Shown: positions 9,969-21,400 of the stretch, in pieces
Layout: the number at the start of each line of letters is the position of its first letter
Numbering within the stretch: position 1 is the first letter of the stretch
Origin: Symsagittifera roscoffensis
Taxonomy: Eukaryota; Xenacoelomorpha; Acoela; Convolutidae
Assembly: GCF_963678635.1 (NCBI RefSeq)
Contig: NC_087069.1
Span: forward strand, 17,892,660-17,956,659
DNA: 64,000 bases
Direction of reading: 5' to 3'
Translations under genes and position numbers: made by a program
The notes under the pieces: generated by a model
Databases searched by the model: none
What the model saw: only the letters and a program-made list of their open reading frames with translations
What the model was told of the DNA's origin: nothing

Positions 9969-10885
9969 CTACAGTCTCACAGGACACAACGATGTATGCC
10001 TCGATGTTTGAGCCTCTGAACAGATCTCTCGAAACTTTCATCACCAAACTCTCGAAATCAACCGAGAGAGGAGAGAGGTCAAGAAGGACACTGAAAAAGC
10101 CGAAGTCATATAAAGACGAGTCAGACGGCTGCATTGATACTTGGATAGAGGTGATGAAGTTACACTTTGAGGAAGAGAATCTCTCCAAGAAACAAGAGTG
10201 CAGCGCGCTGACGAGCAATCTGGAGGGTACTGCATTAAGTTGTGTAATGGCGAAAAGAGCCAATGAGAGAGACAGCGCTCGCAAGATATTCGACATCCTG
10301 CTGAATCGTTTCGGCTCTGGAGTACAAGGGCACCAGGCTATGGTGAAGTTCGAAAAGAGGCGTCAAAGAGATGACGAATGCATAGATAAATTTTTGGACG
10401 ACCTTGAATTGCTTAGGAGGAGAAGCAACCCAGATGAGAGAATATCCGAGCGAAACTTGGCGATTGCTTCGAAGTTCCTGGACGGAGTAAGGAGTGAGGA
10501 GTTGAAGACGATGTTGGCCACACACTTCACCCTGTGGCTTGACCAGGTACCCACGCCCGACGATTTGCGTATGAAGTCACGCGAGTATTTACTCATAAAA
10601 CCGAGGGCGCAAAACCGTTACAGCAATTATGGCAACTATAGCGGGACAAATAATGGTGCGAAGTCCACTTGGTACAAACCTCGCGATGACATCGATAAGA
10701 GGAGGTCGTGTGCGAATTGTGGTTCGATGGACCGTCACTTTTCCGCGTGTTCTGCATTCAAACAGAACATGAAGGCGATAGGCTACTTTCTCGAGGACGC
10801 CGACTTGACCGAAGAGGATCACGAAGAGTACGTCACAGGGCTCATCATGAAATATGGTCCGAGGTGTTTCTTCTGTAATTTATAG
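9929..10885 (+). pseudogene. gag core (retrotransposon capsid domain and zinc knuckles)
   Basis: The gag protein forms the virus-like particle and binds RNA. After EPLNRSLETFITKLSK come capsid-like helices (CIDTWIEVMKLHFEEENLSK, then LEGTALSCVMAKRANERDSA, then EKRRQRDDECIDKFLDDLEL), the pattern of the Retrotrans_gag family. A first knuckle-like CANCGSMDRHFSAC lies near 10708-10752. A second knuckle CFFCNL-GHFKSDC (about 10865-10907) is split by a TAG at 10883-10885, at the position just before the conserved GH. The frame continues unchanged beyond it, so the stop is a lesion or readthrough point, not the natural end of gag. Confidence 0.78.
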
Positions 10886-11941
10886 GGACACTTCAAGTCG
10901 GATTGTACTCAATTTTGGGATGCAGTAGCGGACGCGAAACATCCCCGCCACGAAGAGGCGCTTTCGGGTGTCAAGGCCAGTCGAGCACGTCTAATGAACG
11001 ATGCTGAAACTCGGAGAAAGGAGACGACACCGAGCACCTTCACGACCAAAAAGGTTAAGACACTGCCTGACGAGGTGGTAGCTTCGAACCTCGAGGCAGA
11101 GTCGTCTAGCACACTTAAGGTGGATTACGGCCTGGCGGCAAGGACAGCGCTGCAGAATGTCAAACAGGACCTAGCCACGAAAGAAGTGGAGCAATGGGTA
11201 AGGTCGGAGCTGGAGAGCACAGATCTTCGGGAAAGTTTTAATATTCTGGGTAAAACGACGAAAGTAGAAGACAAAGAGGAACCCAGGAAACAGGGACTAA
11301 AACTGAACGTTATATCTGGTACGATTTTCGGCATGACGAGGGAGGGGACCAAAATAATGTCCATCAACTCAGTCGCAGGGCAACAGGTGGTCAAGAAGTT
11401 GAGTGAACCATCCGAAATTACACTAGTCCACCTGGACATCTATGCCGACTACCTGAAGGAAAAAGATCCCAAACTGGACTCCAGGGCAGTGCGAGCGCTG
11501 CTCACAACGGGAGGTCCGAGGCTGATGAAAGTGGATGGGCATTATATCGATGTCAATGGCCCTTACCCGATCCTAATGAATGTGGATGGCATCAATATCT
11601 ACACGAAAGCTCACATAACTGATGCGAACGATCAGATTGGCCGGATATACATTGGTCAAGAGGAGCTGAAGGTTAGACGAATCGGACACAACGCGATGCT
11701 CGAACAAGATGCGGTGCATATAGGTTGCGAGGCCGATCTGGCTGCGCACGTGCTGGACGTGCAAGGCAGACAACTTTCAGAAAAGGGACTGCTAGACACG
11801 GGAGCAGTGATTAGTGTCATGCCAGTCAAAACTTGGACCTACATGGGTTTCGAGAGGTCGGATCTCATACCGACAAAAATCAGGTTGGCAGCGGCCAATC
11901 AGGGAGCGATCTATGTGAATGGGCGAACCCCGATCATTTAA
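10886..11941 (+). pseudogene. gag-pol linker and first half of aspartic protease
   Basis: This is in the same frame as the gag core. After the second half of a zinc knuckle there is a Lys/Glu-rich linker, then a structured region of about 200 residues (YADYLKEKDPKLDSRAVRAL, VDGINIYTKAHITDANDQIG) that I do not recognise. The retropepsin active-site segment follows: GLLDTGAVISVMP (about 11795-11830, DTG catalytic triad). A TAA at 11939-11941 interrupts the protease between the active-site strand and its ILGRD segment. Confidence 0.78.
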
Positions 11942-14900
11942 CTGCAGCTCGGAGGAAGACATCTTTGGATGAGCTTCCTAGTAGTGGAGAATTTGGACGA
12001 ATCCGATCAGTTCATCTTAGGAAGGGATTTCGTGCGCAATTTTGACGTCACGATCGATCTTAATGACGGGTTGATTAGGATCAAGAATCCTGAGAGAAAG
12101 TATGAAAAGAGACCCCCTAATAAGATCTTAATTAACCAGGCCAAGGTGCCGATTTTTCTGGATCGAAAAGTTAGATTAAAACCAAACCAAGCCGTAGTAG
12201 CGACGTTTAGGATGAGGAACTTGAATGAACTCAGCAATGACAGACAGGTGTGTCTGGTACCAAATCCAAACAGTAAAAGCTCGGCTATTTTAGGAAGAAG
12301 CTTCTCACTCACTCAGAGCGGACTGTGTGTGAGTGTGTTATTGAACACAGAAGCAACAACAGTGACAATACAGAGGGGAAAGAAACTTGGCTACGCTTTG
12401 CCTCTGAACACAGACTTTCAGAGTGGGGAGAACTTGAAAAAGTTTGATGTAACTAAATGTCCATTGCATGCGAACCAAGAATGTATAATGAAGAGAGTGA
12501 ATGAATTGAAATCTTGTAGGAAATTGTTTTCAATGAAGTCGGAAACAGATGATAGGCTGTCTAGTTGTTCCAACTTTCCTGAGAGGCCGACAGAAGCAGA
12601 GTTAGCAGCGAATAAACCTGTCCTACCTGAGATTGAACATTTGAAGTGTAAAATATCAGACAAGGAACTAGATTCGCTCAGAGCGGTGATAAATCGGAAC
12701 GCAGACGTTTTTTCGAAACTTAAGGCCGACATAGGTTGTTGTAATTTCGTAGAACACGAGATTGAGATAGAAGAGGGCTCGGTACCTCATAGGGAAGGGG
12801 CGAGAAGAATGACCCCAAACACGTCAGAAGCGTGTAGGAAGGAAATCGAGATGTTAATGGAGTACGACATGATCGAGCCGTCGAAGTCCCCATGGGCTTG
12901 TGGCGTGGTCATGGCGAAAAAGAAAGGGGGACAACTCAGATTTTGTTGTGATTTCCGTTATCTGAACGCAGTGACTATAAAGGACGTATACCCGATTCCC
13001 TGCATCGATGAGAGCCTATCGAAGCTGGGGGACGCGAAGTTCTTCACGACGTTGGATTTGGGCTCTGCGTTCTGGCAAGTGCCACTCAGAAAGCAAGATC
13101 GAGAGAAAACAGGCTTCGCGTGTGAGCTGGGATTGTTCCAGTGGAAGAGGATGCCATTCGGATTGTGCAACGCGACGGCCACATTCCAGCGACTGATGGC
13201 CCAGGCACTCACGAGCGTCACGAAGAAATACGGGAATCTCATCATGTGTTATGTCGATGATGTCGTGATTGCAACAGCAACCTTAGACGACCACATAGAG
13301 AGGTTGGAGGAGGTGTTTTCTTGCATGAAGCAGGCGGGTCTGAAATGTAAACCCTCTAAGTGTGAAATCCTCAGGGATTCCATAAAGTATCTGGGCCGCC
13401 TGGTGGACAAACATGGAGTGATACCAGATCCCGAAGCGGTTGAAGCGGTGCTGACCTGGAAGGCACCTAAAACAGATACACAGCTGATGAGTTTTTTGGG
13501 ATTCGCTAATTATTATCGAGAGTTCATCAAGGGGTATGCTGACAAAATATACCCCATGCAGAGGTTGATGAGAAACAAGGGCAAAAAGTTCACTTGGACT
13601 GATGAGGCACAAGTTTCATTTGAAAACATCAAACGTGAACTTTGCGAGGCACCGGTCCTCGGCATGCCAACAGAGAAGGGGATGTTCGTGCTGGATACGG
13701 ATGCATCAGTGGTTGCGATATCGGGCATACTTCACCAAGAGCAGGAGTGGAACTGGAGAACGGTTCTTCGTCCGATAGCCTACGGGAGTAAAGTCCTGAG
13801 TGATACTGAAATGAAGTATGGGGCACCAAAAGCGGAGATGTTTGCGGTGATCACTTTCGTGGAAAAATACAGGGCCTACTTGGGGAGTGCTCCCTTCAAG
13901 TTACGTGTGGATAATCGTGCCCTTGCCTGGCTGAAATTCTATTCGATGGACCAAAGTTATATTGGTCGTTGGATCGTGCGCCTGGATGGATATCACATGA
14001 TCATAGAGCACCGTACCCGTGACAAGCACCAGAACGCAGATAGCCTCAGCAAAAAGACAGAATTTTATGAGCGCCTCGAGGAGAAACAGGCTAACCAATC
14101 AGAAATCAAAAACGGGTTTTCCTTTCTGGACAAAGAAACCTACGACAAACTGCCACTTACTAGGTGGTTAGACAAGTCAGGGCATCCTATACCCAGACAC
14201 CCTGACCTTCCAATGGAGACGGCCGCGGAGATAAAGCTTTTAGCCAGAGGCAAGCCCGTTCCGTTGGATCTGCTAGTCCGATCCAACTTGGTACAGCAAG
14301 AACTTACCAGACTAGGTATAAACAGCATGGCTCTATTGAACAGGACGGTGAACGTGGCGCCGGACGTCATGGGAAAGCTCCGTGACTTGTTGGACAGGGA
14401 AGTGGATAGGCATGATCGTGAGTGGATGGACACCATGCAGCGGTTGACTGTCACCGAGAGAACAGAGAAGAGGCCAGTGTCCATTCGCAGCCGAGGCGTT
14501 GAACGGGATTGCAGGTCGATAGTCAACCAACTGGTGAGCTCGATGCCGAAGGAGGTCTTATTGAGAACTTCGTTCACTGAATATGGAACACTGAATCAGA
14601 ATCAAACCACTGAGGAAGTCAGGATCAAGTCGAAATCTAGCTTCACGAGGAGAGTGCACTTCACGGATGCAAAAGAAGAATACGAGCCGAGCCCAGATTG
14701 TTCGTCCGTGGACGAGACAATGTCCGGGGAGTCTGATACCTTCGAGCCAGTCAAGGACGACTCGTCTGAGGAGTCAGACACCTTTGAGCCCGTGCAGGAC
14801 GACTTGTCCGGGGAGAGGTTGACGAGACCACCTAGGGGCAAAATTTTGTCCGGGGAGTCGGGTTTGAAGCGACCGATGGACAGAGTTTTGTCCGGGGAGT

Positions 14901-15631
14901 CGAGAAACATCTCAGACAACTTGGAATATGAGGTTGGGGAATCAGTCGACTCAAGTGTTGACTCGAGGCCCGAGGCCTGGGACAACACATCTGAAACAAC
15001 TTCCAATTCCGATATGTCAGAGATCGCAATCCACTCCTTATTGGTAGACTGGAAGCAGCGTGGGCTGGACCGAGAAACGCATCAGGACCCAGACAGGGAC
15101 AGATACACCTCAGATGAAGAGGGCACTGTGGTAGATAATGCCGCAGACGAGCTTGAGCTGATAGCAGTTTCGAAACGCCCAACCAGATTGCTGCCACATG
15201 GTATGGTCGTCCGTACCAATCTGGAACCATCTGTGCAGGAGGCGACGCCTTTGAAAAAGATATGGTGTGTCAAGTTGATGGACGATGCTCATGCTCCGGA
15301 GATAATGAGTGGGCAAATGAACGTGGTAAAGACGTATTTGAAAGCCAGGTACAGGCTGTCGGATCTCCTAAGGGCTCAAGGAAATGATAGAATGACGAGC
15401 AGTCTGAAGAGATGGATCGAGAATGGAGCACCTGACAAGGGAGACTTGGAAGAAGACAGCTACAAGATCTTGAAGCAATTCTACCTGAAGCGAAACGACT
15501 TGTTGTACCTGAACAAGGATGGAATCGTAGCCTGCAAACGAAAAGAGGAGGACAAGGTCCTCTATAAATACAATTCAATAGTGATACCACAGTTGTACCA
15601 GACCGAATTGCTCTTTCGCTCACATGATTAG
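11942..15631 (+). pseudogene. pol: protease C-terminus, reverse transcriptase, RNase H, long spacer
   Basis: One open frame of about 1230 codons. It starts with the protease end (QFILGRDFVRNFDVTIDL, near 12008-12060). The RT follows: IEPSKSPWACGVVMAKKKGG, RFCCDFRYLNAVTIKDVYPI, FFTTLDLGSAFWQVPLRKQD, RMPFGLCNATATFQRLM and the catalytic CYVDDVVIA at about 13247-13273. Next is the gypsy connection and RNase H (FVLDTDASVVAISGIL near 13685, KAEMFAVITFVEKYRAYLG, LRVDNRALAWL, HQNADSLS), with the catalytic D, E, D pattern present. From about 14080 to 15560 a spacer of roughly 480 residues contains SGES and DTFEPV repeats. It ends in a pre-integrase helical region (NSIVIPQLYQTELLFRSHD) and a TAG at 15629-15631. 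Gene order and motifs are Ty3/gypsy (Metaviridae). Confidence 0.9.
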
Positions 15632-16291
15632 ATGGGCCATCAAGGCGTGGACAAAGTGTATAGAAGGATACAGAAACGATTCGAATGGCCGGGATTGAAG
15701 AAGGCTTGTGAGAAGTGGATCGCTGCATGCCTGTCATGTCAGCAGGCGAAGGATCCCAGGAAACTAAGGTTCCCCCTACAGTCAATAGAGTCGTCAGGTT
15801 TCAACGAAGTGGTGCAAATTGATCATCAGAAAATCTGCATGACAGCAACGGGCTATAATCAGGTGCTGGTAATGATCGACCATTTTACGAAGTATGCTGA
15901 GGCAGCACCCTGCATGACAGCATCGGCGGAAGAAACATGCGATCATTTGATAAATTTGTGGATAGCGAGGCATGGCTGCCCCATCACGTTCCAATTGGAC
16001 AATGGCAAAGCATTCGTGGGTGATCTCACGAAGGAGTTAATGAAAAGGTCGCAGGTAGCGCAGGCCCACTCGACCACTTATCACCCGCAAACGAATGGCC
16101 TAGTCGAGAGGCAAAAACGAACACTGGTATCCATGCTGAGAGTCTACTGCTCGCGTTACATGGATGACTGGGACAAGCACTTGCCGCAAATGATGGGTGC
16201 TTACAACAGCACGGAGCATTCCACCACGGGAATAAGTCCGCACATGATGTTGACGGGTCATGAAAAAGCGCTCCCTTTGACGTTTTTCTAG
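15632..16291 (+). pseudogene. pol: integrase zinc finger and catalytic core
   Basis: This continues the pol frame after the TAG. GHQGVDKVYRRIQKRFEWPG with CEKWIAACLSC is the HHCC zinc-binding region; its first His is just before the TAG. The catalytic triad is visible: Asp in VVQIDHQK (about 15815), Asp in FQLDNGKAF (about 15995) and Glu in NGLVERQKRTL (about 16105), with the usual 35-residue spacing between the last two. The segment ends at LPLTFF with a TAG at 16289-16291. The decayed relative at 27.4 kb has a glutamine codon (CAA) at the position of the first TAG, which supports the view that the stop replaced a sense codon. Confidence 0.88.
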
Positions 16292-16663
16292 CCTGAATAT
16301 GAGGGAAAGAGGACAGCACCGCAAACGTACGTGCGGGATGTTATTAGAAGACAACAGGACCTCAATGACTTATGCAGGAGGAACACGCAACAGGCGCAAA
16401 TTAGACAAAAGAGGAGGTTTGATAAAAGGACAGCTGATGCGAAAGCCTCCTCAGTTGGCGACTACGTCTGGGTGTTCCAGGAAGTGGTTCCACCAAAAGG
16501 AACCAAGAAATTATTAAAGAAATGGGGTGGTCCATTTCAGATAACAGAGGTGCACCAAGGGGGTCGTTTTTATCGATTGAGCACTGGAAGAGCAGCTCAT
16601 TACGAAAATATCAAACCACACAATGCCTCGTCAGAGGACTGGTGCATCCCAGCGGACATGTAA
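16292..16663 (+). pseudogene. pol: integrase C-terminal domain
   Basis: In frame after the TAG: PEYEGKRTAPQTYVRDVI, a coiled region (RRQQDLNDLCRRNTQQAQIR), then VGDYVWVFQEVVPPKGTKKL and KKWGGPFQITEVHQGGRFYR. The latter matches the SH3-like C-terminal fold (GPY/F-type) of gypsy integrases, used for DNA binding. It ends at a TAA (16661-16663), again with the frame continuing. No chromodomain is seen. Confidence 0.82.
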
Positions 16664-17530
16664 GAGGGAGACTATTTGATAGTGGATCCTGCTTGTGAAG
16701 TGAATGAAAGAACTCGCGACAAAAACGACGGGAATGAGGTGGTGGACGATTGCGACCTACCACTGGACCTCGAGTTGACCGAGCGAGTAGAGGTGGACGA
16801 TGAAACTCTACCTTATGCCGAGGAAGACTGGGACTGCCCGGAAAAAATCGAAATTGACAAAGGAATACAGCCTGACTTTCCTCTCACTATGGAAACAAGC
16901 CAGAGCAAGAGAGGAAAAAACGAGAAGAAATACAATCCGTACGGCGAGAATTTCGTTGTAGACAGGATAGTTGTAAGTGATGTCATGGACTCGCTAGTGG
17001 GACTGGACGAAGTGGCGATGCTAGAAGAAATCGACTTGGTGAATGATATGGATCAAGATTGGATCGACGATCGATCAGAACCAGAAGTGGAGTTCGAACC
17101 AGAAGCGGAACAGACTCATGAGCAAGAATTAACGAACTTGCGCGTACTCGAATGGCTCCATGATCTGCCGACAGATCCAAAAGAGACGATCCTGACGATT
17201 CAGGACGTCGATAAAGACGGCATCAAATACATCAGTCATGACAATACCGAGTCCAACTGGGTCGCCCCAGATGGTCCTCTAGGTGTTCCACAATCCAACC
17301 TCGATCTCCTAGACTTTGGGCGATCGACGGGGACGTCGATGGATATTTTTGTCCGGGGAGTGGGGGTAGGACTCACCCACACCGAAAATCTGATAATAAA
17401 AAAATTGAAATCGGCAAGAGAAACCGGAGAACTAGAGACAGAGGGAAAAATGCTAAAAAACCACCTTTTGGACAAATTTTTGAATCGTATTTTGATCTAC
17501 CGAACCATTATTCAAACAATATCGTCATAA
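16664..17530 (+). pseudogene. pol C-terminal acidic extension
   Basis: The frame carries on past the TAA with about 260 residues: EGDYLIVDPACEVNERTRDK, then strongly acidic stretches, SKRGKNEKKYNPYGENFVVD, TNLRVLEWLHDLPTDPKETI, and GRSTGTSMDIFVRGVGVGLT. I believe similar tails occur in related gypsy polyproteins of other invertebrates, but I assign no function. From about 17446 the coding signal shifts to the next frame, apparently by one base in the run GGGAAAAATG, so the last ~28 codons of this frame are spurious. Confidence 0.65.
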
Positions 17531-17967
17531 CGGACAGCGATTTCATACTCACGGAACGCACGTGCGCTATAGCGATAACCGCGGACGTAAGCTTCAAAAC
17601 AGCACTAGTGGCTGATTTCAAAAGAGAGTATAAGAACATCGAGTTTTTATGGAAACAGAGGCCTGGTGTGGGAGGGATGATAGCGCTGCCCCCTGTTGCA
17701 TCACAGATACCAGGGAAATATTTGTGTTTCCTGGTTACTAAGGCCACTGATAGGCAACACGTAGATCCAAAGAGCTTGGTATTAGCCTTGACTCGACTTA
17801 GGGATTTTTTGGTTGAGAGAGGAGTGACCTCTCTCTCGTTACCAGTATATGATCCTATTAGGGGAAAGCTACATCCGAGAGAGTTGTACGCACTTGTACA
17901 TGTGATATTTTCAGAGACTGACATAAAGTTTTACTTACATAAAAAATACTATCTGAGCATATGCTAG
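17446..17967 (+). pseudogene. macro-domain-like segment (ADP-ribose-binding fold, degenerate)
   Basis: After the frameshift the frame reads FESYFDLPNHYSNNIVITDS, DFILTERTCAIAITADVSFK, ADFKREYK, QRPGVGGMIALP, GKYLCFLVTKATDRQHVDPK, SLVLALTRLRDFLVERGVTS, LSLPVYDPIRGKL and VIFSETDIKFYLHKK. This order resembles macro domains of the ADP-ribose 1''-phosphatase (Poa1-like) group: the strand before the first loop, the FKRE helix, GVG, the YLVTK strand, a helix with LR.FL..GV, then LP and a late DI strand. The glycine-rich ligand loops of active members are altered (VSFKTALV, YDPIRGKL), so catalysis is doubtful. It may have been the C-terminus of the pol polyprotein. The family call is by eye. Confidence 0.6.
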
Positions 17968-18444
17968 GAATTGCGTATGGCGATAAGTAATTTTTATTAA
18001 GTTATTCGATAAGAATTAGTGTCAGGTTTTAGATTAGGTTAGGTTTTAGGTACAATATTAGGGATTATGTTTTTATGTGATAATATAGGTGTGTGATGTT
18101 TATGTGTTTATGTGTTATGTTATTGTTATGATATGTTTTATGTTTTGTGTCATAAAAGACCTGGAGTACTCCAGGTCATCAAGGTGACAGCGCTCATTCG
18201 TGCTACCCTGAGAGAGATAAAGGTGGACGATCCACCTTGGTGCTAAATTTTTAAATCAGAATTGAGAAGAGAATTTCAATGGAGAGTTTTAAAGAGTTGA
18301 ATGATGTTGTATCCAAAAGTGATGGTTTTAAGTCGCGACTTGTTTTTTAGATCTTTTGATTGATCAGAAATTGTTTATTGAATCCATTGAATCGAAACGA
18401 GACAGGAAGACATTACACGACAGCAAGAATCAACACGATAAGAA
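17968..18444 (+). other. pol-ORF2 linker with two hairpins
   Basis: No coding. A T/G-rich stretch (18000-18150) is followed by a perfect 20-base palindrome, GACCTGGAGTACTCCAGGTC, at 18158-18177 and a hairpin with 8-bp stem and 3-base loop, AAGGTGGA / TCCACCTT, at 18220-18238. These lie about 210-290 bases before the ORF2 ATG. They could influence splicing or translation of ORF2, but nothing in the sequence tests this. Confidence 0.65.
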
Positions 18445-21400
18445 ATGGGTGACACGAATGAACTTATGGAATTCCTCTCAGCGAGTCTAGGAGCGACTCT
18501 GCACGAGATCTATCAGCGGCTGATCGATTGTGATTTTACACGAAAAGACCCGGGGCTGGCGATGTTTGTGGTCGCGCTCCTCAATGCATTAGGACGAGAG
18601 GGTCGAGGGAATCGCCCTACGGAAGTCGTGTTAATGTTGGCCTTCGGTGAGTCCGGGACCGCCGAGAGAGGTCGAAATCGACTGATGAGATGGCGGCGTG
18701 GAGAAATGTCTGGCCACGACCTGGCTCGTGAGCCAGGACTAGGTGAACAGAGGGACCACCGGCTAGGTGAGATTCCCTTACCAGTCCAACCTGCGCAGCC
18801 ACTCATCGGAGCGAAGAGACCACGTGATGGGCCAGGCCCGTCACATTCGGTCGACTCCCCAACAGCTGCTCCTCCTTCGAAGAGAGTGAGGGTGAGTGAA
18901 ATAGAGATCCAGACGTCGGAGACGATCGAGACGCTGGAGAAGAAGGAGAGAGATCAGAGCGAGCTGTGTGCCAAACTCCAGGAGTATAGGGCAATAGCTC
19001 GAGAAAGAGACGAATGGAAGAAGAAATACGAAGATCTTCAGGTGGCTTATAAGGAGGATGAAATAAAGCACCTGAAGGAGCTGTATATGGCGAAGGTGAG
19101 CCAAGTGTCACCGGAAGTTCTGGCGAGCATGAAATCCTCGGAGGGATCCAGCGACACACGCCCCGGCACAACAACACAGGAGCTGTGTGCATCGAGAGGG
19201 TCCGAGGTTCTGGATTTACGTGCATCGAGAGGGCCCGAGGCTCCTCAGCAGACACGACCGTCTGCTTCTAGTCAAAGGATCACAATACGAGACCCTTCTG
19301 ACACTTACCTCGCTCCTCAGTTCCAAGAATCGTTCAACCAAGTGGCCAGAGCAACAATGGATGAGATCAACCGAACCACTGGACGGACATTGGGTAGGAT
19401 CGTTCCTTCCCAACGTCGTGATCAGTCATCTAATAGCTCGGAGCGAGCACCCCACACGGTAGTGCCCTCGGGGACTGCGCATGGTAGAACCTATCAAAAG
19501 TCCCGCGTGGTAGATATTAGGAAGAATCTGATGACACGTCACCAGTTCACGCAAGTAGCTGCGGAGCATACTCGAGCCTGCCTGAATGACATGAGCTGGA
19601 ACCCCGCTACGAGCGACCAGGTAATTCCCCCAGGGAGTCGCCACTTGATCAGTTTGGTGAGGGATCTGAATGAGATTTTCGTCTATGGTCAGACTACCAC
19701 TCTGTCCTTTGGAGGAGCCTCAGTGTCTCAGGTCATCAAGATGATGGAATTCCAGAGCGAGGATCACCTGGACACGCTGGTGATAATGCTGGGAACCAAC
19801 GACGTCTCGAGAGCCCCAGTGACTCCGGAGAGCAAGTGGGAGCCTCTGCTGGTATGCCTCCTAAATGAACTGAAGGAGAAGTACAGGCCCATGTTTGTGG
19901 TGATGTGCACGATACCACAAAACCCGCTGGTGGGCACCACAGTGGCAGATTTCATGAATGGCAACGTGACACGGTGGAACGAAATGATCCGTAATCTGGT
20001 GAGAAACAACCCTAGCGAGTTGCGACTTCTGGATCTCGAAAACACGCTGCGCATGATTGATCACATCGCACTTACCAGAGATGGAATACATTTCAACACC
20101 CAACGAGGGAGACACTGGATGAATGATGTACTTCAGACGCAGTTGAGGGAAGTGGAGCAGGAGTCGAGGGCGACCAGTTCTCTGGCTCGGACCAGCTCGA
20201 CGACCGGAGGAAGTAGAATAATGGCAAGCGTGCCCGAATCCCTCATCAACCGCCTAGGGCCCTTGGCAATGGAGACGGCCGTAGCCGCACCCACCGCTCC
20301 GAGCTCAAACGTGAGAGAGAGGCTAGGGACTGCTCCTCCTCCCAGAACACAACCGCTTGAAAGCCGACTCGGCAGATCAGTGGTTCAGAACAGAAATTAC
20401 TCCCTGACCGTGTCTAGGAGGAACGACCCGCCCGCCACGGCAAACCCTGCTTCAGCAGCAGGACCGTCTACGAGCGCCGTGCCTGCGGAGGGAGTTGAAC
20501 CAGGCAGCCTGCTGCTTTGGAACCGATCAGACCCTAGTCATTGGGGACAGTACAAGACGGACATGTCCACGAAGTTGAACATGAATACCCTGAAGTGTCG
20601 GGAGGACGCGATGAGAATGATTGGCGGAGAAAGTCCCACAGTGTCGCGACTCTATCGGATACCGGGCGTGGATTGGCTGCTAGCAGAGCAGGAGCAGTTC
20701 AGCTCTACGACTACGCTCCGGTATGCAGACCTGAATGGGTTGCCTCAGGACAATACCTTTGGACCCTTGAACACCCGGTCTCTTACGGACGTCCGACAGA
20801 GAGCCCGGGAACTGACGCCACCTGCTCGCAAGGGCAAGTTTCAGGCAGAGAACAAGCCCAATAACAAGCATCACAAGATGTACAGGCAGTTTGCTAAACC
20901 ACCCGGTCAGACGCCTGGCGATTATTCAAGGGACTACCCCCGAACGACCACGGTGGATGGAGATGACAGGAGATATGCGAAACTGGAGGCCCCAATGGGC
21001 GACGGCCTGTTCGCAGCTTACGATCCCTTAGAGATGAAAGCTGCAAAGTATCTGATCGTGGCCAGTTCCGATTATCTCTATACGCCCCGTTCTCTCTTTT
21101 GGCCCGACGTGATTTTCTTGACGGCGCCTAAATTGGACTGGGGACAGGCAATAGGCATAATGATAAGTGTACGAAGGGTGGTCAGCATGGAGCCGCAGGT
21201 GATAGTGGTCGCAGGCTCAAATGATCATCTGCAAAGCAGGGGCTTGTTGTCACGTCTGACGGATGGGTCGATCCCGAGCAACGAGGTCATAGGGGAGGCG
21301 ATAATGACATTGCTCTCGGCGATGGCTGAGGTAGAGGCAGCAGCAAAACAAAGTTTCACCCAAAATGTGGTGAAGGTAGTCTTTGTGTTGTCACCAGGGT

